Positions 14,501-23,500 of a stretch of DNA of 64,000 bases are shown here, piece by piece. Each line of letters begins with the position of its first letter. Position 1 is the first letter of the stretch. The translations under genes and the position numbers were made by a program. Origin of the DNA: Tritrichomonas musculus (taxonomy: Eukaryota > Parabasalia > Tritrichomonadida > Tritrichomonadidae); the NCBI GenBank assembly GCA_039105265.1, contig JAPFFF010000017.1, positions 310,001-374,000 on the forward strand. Reading direction: 5' to 3'. The notes beneath the pieces are model-generated. The model ran no database searches and was not told where the DNA came from. It saw nothing but the letters and a program-made list of their open reading frames with translations.

Positions 14501-17500
14501 GAAGATCATCTGGAATAGCTGGGGCTGGGGCTGCGTGTTCTTCAACTGGGGCTGGTGCAACTGCTTCTGGAATTGGGCGTTCCTTGAGTTTCTTGACTTC
14601 ATATTTGAGGCAGCGAAGTTCATTCTTCATCTTCTCTCCTTCTTGGCGAAGGGCGTTGGTTTGTTCTTCGGCTCTGGTTGCCTTCTGTTCAGCGGCTGAG
14701 AGTCTTTCAAGAAGATCATCTGGAATGGCTGGAACTTCAACAGCGCGTTCTTCAACTGGAGCTGGGGCTGCTGGTGTTGGACGTTCCTTGAGTTTCTTGA
14801 CTTCATACTTAAGGCATCCTAAGTCATTCTTAAGTTTCTCTCCTTCTTGGCGAAGAGCATTAACTTCATTGCGAGCTGCATTGGCATTGTTCTCTGCAGC
14901 TGAAAGACGATCAAGAAGATCATCTGGAATAGCTGGGGCTGGGGCTGCGTGTTCTTCAACTGGGGCTGGTGCAACTGCTTCTGGAATTGGGCGTTCCTTG
15001 AGTTTCTTGACTTCATATTTGAGGCAGCGAAGTTCATTCTTCATCTTCTCTCCTTCTTGGCGAAGGGCGTTGGTTTGTTCTTCGGCTCTGGTTGCCTTCT
15101 GTTCAGCGGCTGAGAGTCTTTCAAGAAGATCATCTGGAATGGCTGGAACTTCAACAGCGCGTTCTTCAACTGGAGCTGGGGCTGCTGGTGTTGGGCGTTC
15201 CTTGAGTTTCTTGACTTCATACTTAAGGCATCCTAAGTCATTCTTAAGTTTCTCTCCTTCTTGGCGAAGAGCATTTGTTTCATTGCGAGCTGCATTGGCA
15301 TTGTTCTCTGCAGCTGAAAGACGATCAAGAAGATCATCTGGAATAGCTGGGGCTGGTGCAACTGCTTCTGGAATTGGACGTTGTTTAAGTTTCTTGACTT
15401 CATATTTGAGGCATTTAATATCACTCTTCATCTTCTCTCCTTCTTGGCGAAGGGCGTTGGTTTGTTCTTGAGCTTCACTGGCTTGTTGTTTAGCATCAAG
15501 TGCATTCTTTTCAGCAGCTGAGAGTCTTTCAAGAAGATCATCTGGAATGGCTGGAACTTCAACAGCGCGTTCTTCAACTGGAGCTGGGGCTGCTGGTGTT
15601 GGGCGTTCCTTGAGTTTCTTGACTTCATACTTAAGGCATCCTAAGTCATTCTTAAGTTTCTCTCCTTCTTGGCGAAGAGCATTAACTTCATTGCGAGCTG
15701 CATTGGCATTGTTCTCTGCAGCTGAAAGACGATCAAGAAGATCATCTGGAATAGCTGGGGCTGGGGCTGCGTGTTCTTCAACTGGGGCTGGTGCAACTGC
15801 TTCTGGAATTGGGCGTTCCTTGAGTTTCTTGACTTCATATTTGAGGCAGCGAAGTTCATACTTAAATCGATCATTTTCTTGTCGAAGAGATGTAATTTGA
15901 GTCTTGTTTTCAGCAGAAGCATCTTTGGCTTCATTAGCAATGTCTTTAGCTTCATTAGCATTACGATGTGATTCAATGGCGCTTTCTTTAGCTTCTTTGG
16001 CATTCTTTTCAGCTTTAGATAAGCGGTCTAAAAGATCATCTGGAATATTAGGAGCTGGTGTCGTTGGTTCTGGAGTTGGTCGTTCCTTGAGTTTCTTTAC
16101 TTCATATTTAATGCATTTGAGGTCTTTCTTGAGTCTTTCGCCTTCTTTACGAAGGGCATTGGTTTCGTTACGGGCTGCATTGGCATTGTTTTCAACAGCT
16201 GAGAGTCTTTCAAGAAGATCATCTGGAATGGCTGGTGTTTCAACTGAACGTTCCTCAACTGGGGCTGGTGCAACTGCTTCTGGAATTGGGCGTTCCTTGA
16301 GTTTCTTGACTTCATATTTGAGGCAGCGAAGTTCATACTTAAATCGATCATTTTCTTGTCGAAGAGATGTAATTTGAGTCTTGTTTTCAGCAGAAGCATC
16401 TTTGGCTTCATTAGCAATGTCTTTAGCTTCATTAGCATTACGATGTGATTCAATGGCGCTTTCTTTAGCTTCTTTGGCATTCTTTTCAGCTTTAGATAAG
16501 CGGTCTAAAAGATCATCTGGAATATTAGGAGCTGGTGTCGTTGGTTCTGGAGTTGGTCGTTCCTTGAGTTTCTTTACTTCATATTTAATGCATTTGAGGT
16601 CTTTCTTGAGTCTTTCGCCTTCTTTACGAAGGGCAGTGGTTTCGTTACGGGCTGCATTGGCATTGTTTTCAACAGCTGAGAGTCTTTCAAGAAGATCATC
16701 TGGAATGGCTGGAACTTCAACAGCGCGTTCTTCAACTGGAGCTGGGGCTGCTGGTGTTGGGCGTTCCTTGAGTTTCTTGACTTCATACTTAAGGCATCCT
16801 AAGTCATTCTTGAGTTTCTCTCCTTCTTGGCGAAGAGCATTTGTTTCATTACGGGCTGCATTGGCATTGTTCTCTGCAGCTGAAAGACGATCAAGAAGAT
16901 CATCTGGAATAGCTGGGGCTGGTGCAACTGCTTCTGGAATTGGACGTTGTTTAAGTTTCTTGACTTCATATTTGAGGCATTTAATATCACTCTTCATCTT
17001 CTCTCCTTCTTGGCGAAGGGCGTTGGTTTGTTCTTGAGCTTCACTGGCTTGTTGTTTAGCATCAAGTGCATTCTTTTCAGCAGCTGAGAGTCTTTCAAGA
17101 AGATCATCTGGAATGGCTGGAACTTCAACAGCGCGTTCTTCAACTGGAGCTGGGGCTGCTGGTGTTGGGCGTTCCTTGAGTTTCTTGACTTCATACTTAA
17201 GGCATCCTAAGTCATTCTTGAGTTTCTCTCCTTCTTGGCGAAGAGCATTTGTTTCATTACGGGCTGCATTGGCATTGTTCTCTGCAGCTGAAAGACGATC
17301 AAGAAGATCATCTGGAATAGCTGGGGCTGGGGCTGCGTGTTCTTCAACTGGGGCTGGTGCAACTGCTTCTGGAATTGGGCGTTCCTTGAGTTTCTTGACT
17401 TCATATTTGAGGCAGCGAAGTTCATTCTTCATCTTCTCTCCTTCTTGGCGAAGGGCGTTGGTTTGTTCTTCGGCTCTGGTTGCCTTCTGTTCAGCGGCTG

Positions 17501-20500
17501 AGAGTCTTTCAAGAAGATCATCTGGAATGGCTGGAACTTCAACAGCGCGTTCTTCAACTGGAGCTGGGGCTGCTGGTGTTGGGCGTTCCTTGAGTTTCTT
17601 GACTTCATACTTAAGGCATCCTAAGTCATTCTTAAGTTTCTCTCCTTCTTGGCGAAGAGCATTAACTTCATTGCGAGCTGCATTGGCATTGTTCTCTGCA
17701 GCTGAAAGACGATCAAGAAGATCATCTGGAATAGCTGGGGCTGGGGCTGCATGTTCTTCAACTGGGGCTGGTGCAACTGCTTCTGGAATTGGGCGTTCCT
17801 TGAGTTTCTTGACTTCATATTTGAGGCAGCGAAGTTCATTCTTCATCTTCTCTCCTTCTTGGCGAAGGGCGTTGGTTTGTTCTTCGGCTCTGGTTGCCTT
17901 CTGTTCAGCGGCTGAGAGTCTTTCAAGAAGATCATCTGGAATGGCTGGAACTTCAACAGCGCGTTCTTCAACTGGAGCTGGGGCTGCTGGTGTTGGGCGT
18001 TCCTTGAGTTTCTTGACTTCATACTTAAGGCATCCTAAGTCATTCTTAAGTTTCTCTCCTTCTTGGCGAAGAGCATTTGTTTCATTACGGGCTGCATTGG
18101 CATTGTTCTCTGCAGCTGAAAGACGATCAAGAAGATCATCTGGAATAGCTGGGGCTGGTGCAACTGCTTCTGGAATTGGACGTTGTTTAAGTTTCTTGAC
18201 TTCATATTTGAGGCATTTAATATCACTCTTCATCTTCTCTCCTTCTTGGCGAAGGGCGTTGGTTTGTTCTTGAGCTTCACTGGCTTGTTGTTTAGCATCA
18301 AGTGCATTCTTTTCAGCAGCTGAGAGTCTTTCAAGAAGATCATCTGGAATGGCTGGAACTTCAACAGCGCGTTCTTCAACTGGAGCTGGGGCTGCTGGTG
18401 TTGGGCGTTCCTTGAGTTTCTTGACTTCATACTTAAGGCATCCTAAGTCATTCTTGAGTTTCTCTCCTTCTTGGCGAAGAGCATTTGTTTCATTACGGGC
18501 TGCATTGGCATTGTTCTCTGCAGCTGAAAGACGATCAAGAAGATCATCTGGAATAGCTGGGGCTGGGGCTGCGTGTTCTTCAACTGGGGCTGGTGCAACT
18601 GCTTCTGGAATTGGGCGTTCCTTGAGTTTCTTGACTTCATATTTGAGGCAGCGAAGTTCATTCTTCATCTTCTCTCCTTCTTGGCGAAGGGCGTTGGTTT
18701 GTTCTTCGGCTCTGGTTGCCTTCTGTTCAGCGGCTGAGAGTCTTTCAAGAAGATCATCTGGAATGGCTGGAACTTCAACAGCGCGTTCTTCAACTGGAGC
18801 TGGGGCTGCTGGTGTTGGACGTTCCTTGAGTTTCTTGACTTCATACTTAAGGCATCCTAAGTCATTCTTAAGTTTCTCTCCTTCTTGGCGAAGAGCATTT
18901 GTTTCATTGCGAGCTGCATTGGCATTGTTCTCTGCAGCTGAAAGACGATCAAGAAGATCATCTGGAATAGCTGGGGCTGGTGCAACTGCTTCTGGAATTG
19001 GACGTTGTTTAAGTTTCTTGACTTCATATTTGAGGCATTTAATATCACTCTTCATCTTCTCTCCTTCTTGGCGAAGGGCGTTGGTTTGTTCTTGAGCTTC
19101 ACTGGCTTGTTGTTTAGCATCAAGTGCATTCTTTTCAGCAGCTGAGAGTCTTTCAAGAAGATCATCTGGAATGGCTGGAACTTCAACAGCGCGTTCTTCA
19201 ACTGGAGCTGGGGCTGCTGGTGTTGGGCGTTCCTTGAGTTTCTTGACTTCATACTTAAGGCATCCTAAGTCATTCTTGAGTTTCTCTCCTTCTTGGCGAA
19301 GAGCATTTGTTTCATTACGGGCTGCATTGGCATTGTTCTCTGCAGCTGAAAGACGATCAAGAAGATCATCTGGAATAGCTGGGGCTGGGGCTGCGTGTTC
19401 TTCAACTGGGGCTGGTGCAACTGCTTCTGGAATTGGGCGTTCCTTGAGTTTCTTGACTTCATATTTGAGGCAGCGAAGTTCATTCTTCATCTTCTCTCCT
19501 TCTTGGCGAAGGGCGTTGGTTTGTTCTTGAGCTTCACTGGCTTGTTGTTTAGCATCAAGTGCATTCTTTTCAGCAGCTGAGAGTCTTTCAAGAAGATCAG
19601 CTGGAATATTCGGTATTGGAGTCTCATTAGAATAATTTTCTTGAGATTTAATTTCATAAATTTCAGATTTAAGTTGAGATATCATCGATTGCATTTCATC
19701 TAATCTAGAATCTTCTATGGTAGAAGAATCAACAGCTCGTTCTTCAACTGGTGCTGATGTAACTGCTTCTTGAATAGGACGTTTCTTTAATAATTTAACT
19801 TCATATTTAAGGCAACGAAGACATTTGAGATCTGATTTAAGTTTATCATTCTCTTGTCGAAGATTTGAAATTTCATCTTTAGCTTCTTGTGAGTTCTTTT
19901 CAGCTGTTGAAAGGCGCTCAAGAAGATCGTCTGGAATGGCGGCAGTAACTGGTGCTGAACGTTCTTCATTAGGTTTGCTTAATGCTTCCTGGTTTCGAAG
20001 TTTTAATAGTTTAATCTCATATTTAACGCATCGAAGTTCTTTCTTAAGCTTTTCGTTTTCAGTTTGGGCATCTATTGTATTCTTTTCAGCTGTTGAAAGG
20101 CGCTCAAGAAGATCGTCTGGAATGCTTGAGGTTTCAACTGAACGTTCTTCAGACGATCGTTGTTTAAGTTTCCTAACTTCATACTTAAGGCATCTGAGAT
20201 CACTCTTTAATTTCTCACCATCTTGAAGTAATGAATCGGATTGTTCTCGAGCAACATTTGCATTGTTTTCAGCTTCGTTAAGACGTTCAAGAAGATCGTC
20301 TGGAATGGCGGTAGTAACTGGTGCTGAACGTTCTTCAACTGGTGCTGATGTAACTGCTTCTTGAATAGGACGTTTCTTTAATAATTTAACTTCATATTTA
20401 AGGCAACGAAGACATTTGAGATCTGATTTAAGTTTATCATTCTCTTGTCGAAGATTTGAAATTTCATCTTTAGCTTCTTGTGAGTTCTTTTCAGCTGAAT

Positions 20501-23500
20501 TGGCTTTCTTTTCGGCTTCATTAAGACGTTCAAGAAGATCGTCTGGAATAGTGGCAGTAATTGGTGCTGAACGTTCTTCAACTGGTGCTGATGTAACTGC
20601 TTCTTGAATAGGACGTTTCTTTAATAATTTAACTTCATATTTAAGGCAACGAAGACATTTGAGATCTGATTTAAGTTTATCATTCTCTTGTCGAAGATTT
20701 GAAATTTCATCTTTAGCTTCTTGTGAGTTCTTTTCAGCTGTTGAAAGGCGCTCAAGAAGATCGTCTGGAATGGCGGCAGTAACTGGTGCTGAACGTTCTT
20801 CATTAGGTTTGCTTAATGCTTCCTGGTTTCGAAGTTTTAATAGTTTAATCTCATATTTAACGCATCGAAGTTCTTTCTTAAGCTTTTCGTTTTCAGTTTG
20901 GGCATCTATTGTATTCTTTTCAGCTGTTGAAAGGCGCTCAAGAAGATCGTCTGGAATGCTTGAGGTTTCAACTGAACGTTCTTCAGACGATCGTTGTTTA
21001 AGTTTCCTAACTTCATACTTAAGGCATCTGAGATCACTCTTTAATTTCTCACCATCTTGAAGTAATGAATCGGATTGTTCTCGAGCAACATTTGCATTGT
21101 TTTCAGCTTCGTTAAGACGTTCAAGAAGATCGTCTGGAATGGCGGTAGTAACTGGTGCTGAACGTTCTTCAACTGGTGCTGATGTAACTGCTTCTTGAAT
21201 AGGACGTTTCTTTAATAATTTAACTTCATATTTAAGGCAACGAAGACATTTGAGATCTGATTTAAGTTTATCATTCTCTTGTCGAAGATTTGAAATTTCA
21301 TCTTTAGCTTCTTGTGAGTTCTTTTCAGCTGTTGAAAGGCGCTCAAGAAGATCGTCTGGAATGGCGGCAGTAATTGGTGCTGAACGTTCTTCAACTGGTG
21401 CTGATGTAACTGCTTCTTGAATAGGACGTTTCTTTAATAATTTAACTTCATATTTAAGGCAACGAAGACATTTGAGATCTGATTTAAGTTTATCATTCTC
21501 TTGTCGAAGATTTGAAATTTCATCTTTAGCTTCTTGTGAGTTCTTTTCAGCTGTTGAAAGGCGCTCAAGAAGATCGTCTGGAATGCTTGAGGTTTCAACT
21601 GAACGTTCTTCAGACGATCGTTGTTTAAGTTTCCTAACTTCATACTTAAGGCATCTGAGATCACTCTTTAATTTCTCACCATCTTGAAGTAATGAATCGG
21701 ATTGTTCTCGAGCAACATTTGCATTGTTTTCAGCTTCGTTAAGACGTTCAAGAAGATCGTCTGGAATGGCGGTAGTAACTGGTGCTGAACGTTCTTCAAC
21801 TGGTGCTGATGTAACTGCTTCTTGAATAGGACGTTTCTTTAATAATTTAACTTCATATTTAAGGCAACGAAGACATTTGAGATCTGATTTAAGTTTATCA
21901 TTCTCTTGTCGAAGATTTGAAATTTCATCTTTAGCTTCTTGTGAGTTCTTTTCAGCTGTTGAAAGGCGCTCAAGAAGATCGTCTGGAATGGCGGCAGTAA
22001 CTGGTGCTGAACGTTCTACAACTGGTGCTGGTGTGACTGCTTCTTGAATAGGACGTTTCTTTAATAATTTAACTTCATATTTAATACATCGAAGTTCTTT
22101 CTTAAGCTTTTCGTTTTCAGTTTGTGCTTCTATAGCATTCCTCTGAGCCTCGTCAACTTTCTTTTGAAGATCGGAAGAGATGTCAGATTGAGCTGGAGCA
22201 GGACTTCGTTCAATGTTGCTATCTTCCTGTGACTTTAATTTTCGAACTTCATACTTAAGGCATTTAATATCTTCTGTTAAATTGTTAAGCAATTGAGAAT
22301 TAGCATATGATGATGACAAAGTGTTTTGTCCTGACAAGTCAGCTGTTCCTTGAATAGGACGTTTCTTTAATAATTTAACTTCATATTTAAGGCAACGAAG
22401 ACATTTGAGATCTGATTTAAGTTTATCATTCTCTTGTCGAAGATTTGAAATTTCATCTTTAGCTTCTTGTGAGTTCTTTTCAGCTGAATTGGCTTTCTTT
22501 TCAGCTTCATTAAGACGTTCAAGAAGATCGTCTGGAATAGTGGCAGTAACTGGTGCTGAACGTTCTTCAACTGGTGCTGATGTAACTGCTTCTTGAATAG
22601 GACGTTTCTTTAATAATTTAACTTCATATTTAAGGCAACGAAGACATTTGAGATCTGATTTAAGTTTATCATTCTCTTGTCGAAGATTTGAAATTTCATC
22701 TTTAGCTTCTTGTGAGTTCTTTTCAGCTGTTGAAAGGCGCTCAAGAAGATCGTCTGGAATGGCGGCAGTAACTGGTGCTGAACGTTCTACAACTGGTGCT
22801 GGTGTGACTGCTTCTTGAATAGGACGTTTCTTTAATAATTTAACTTCATATTTAATACATCGAAGTTCTTTCTTAAGCTTTTCGTTTTCAGTTTGTGCTT
22901 CTATAGCATTCCTCTGAGCCTCGTCAACTTTCTTTTGAAGATCGGAAGAGATGTCAGATTGAGCTGGAGCAGGACTTCGTTCAATGTTGCTATCTTCCTG
23001 TGACTTTAATTTTCGAACTTCATACTTAAGGCATTTAATATCTTCTGTTAAATTGTTAAGCAATTGAGAATTAGCATATGATGATGACAAAGTGTTTTGT
23101 CCTGACAAGTCAGCTGTTCCTTGAATAGGACGTTTCTTTAATAATTTAACTTCATATTTAAGGCAACGAAGACATTTGAGATCTGATTTAAGTTTATCAT
23201 TCTCTTGTCGAAGATTTGAAATTTCATCTTTAGCTTCTTGTGAGTTCTTTTCAGCTGAATTGGCTTTCTTTTCGGCTTCATTAAGACGTTCAAGAAGATC
23301 GTCTGGAATGGCGGTAGTAATTGGTGCTGAACGTTCTTCAACTGGTGCTGATGTAACTGCTTCTTGAATAGGACGTTTCTTTAATAATTTAACTTCATAT
23401 TTAAGGCAACGAAGACATTTGAGATCTGATTTAAGTTTATCATTCTCTTGTCGAAGATTTGAAATTTCATCTTTAGCTTCTTGTGAGTTCTTTTCAGCTG

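Noticed and set aside
2568-23341. Minus-strand frames of 60-127 codons (MKSRNSRNAQHQ..., MNFAASNMKSRN...) inside the giant gene
   Set aside because: They are out-of-frame shadows of the 7,306-residue frame.
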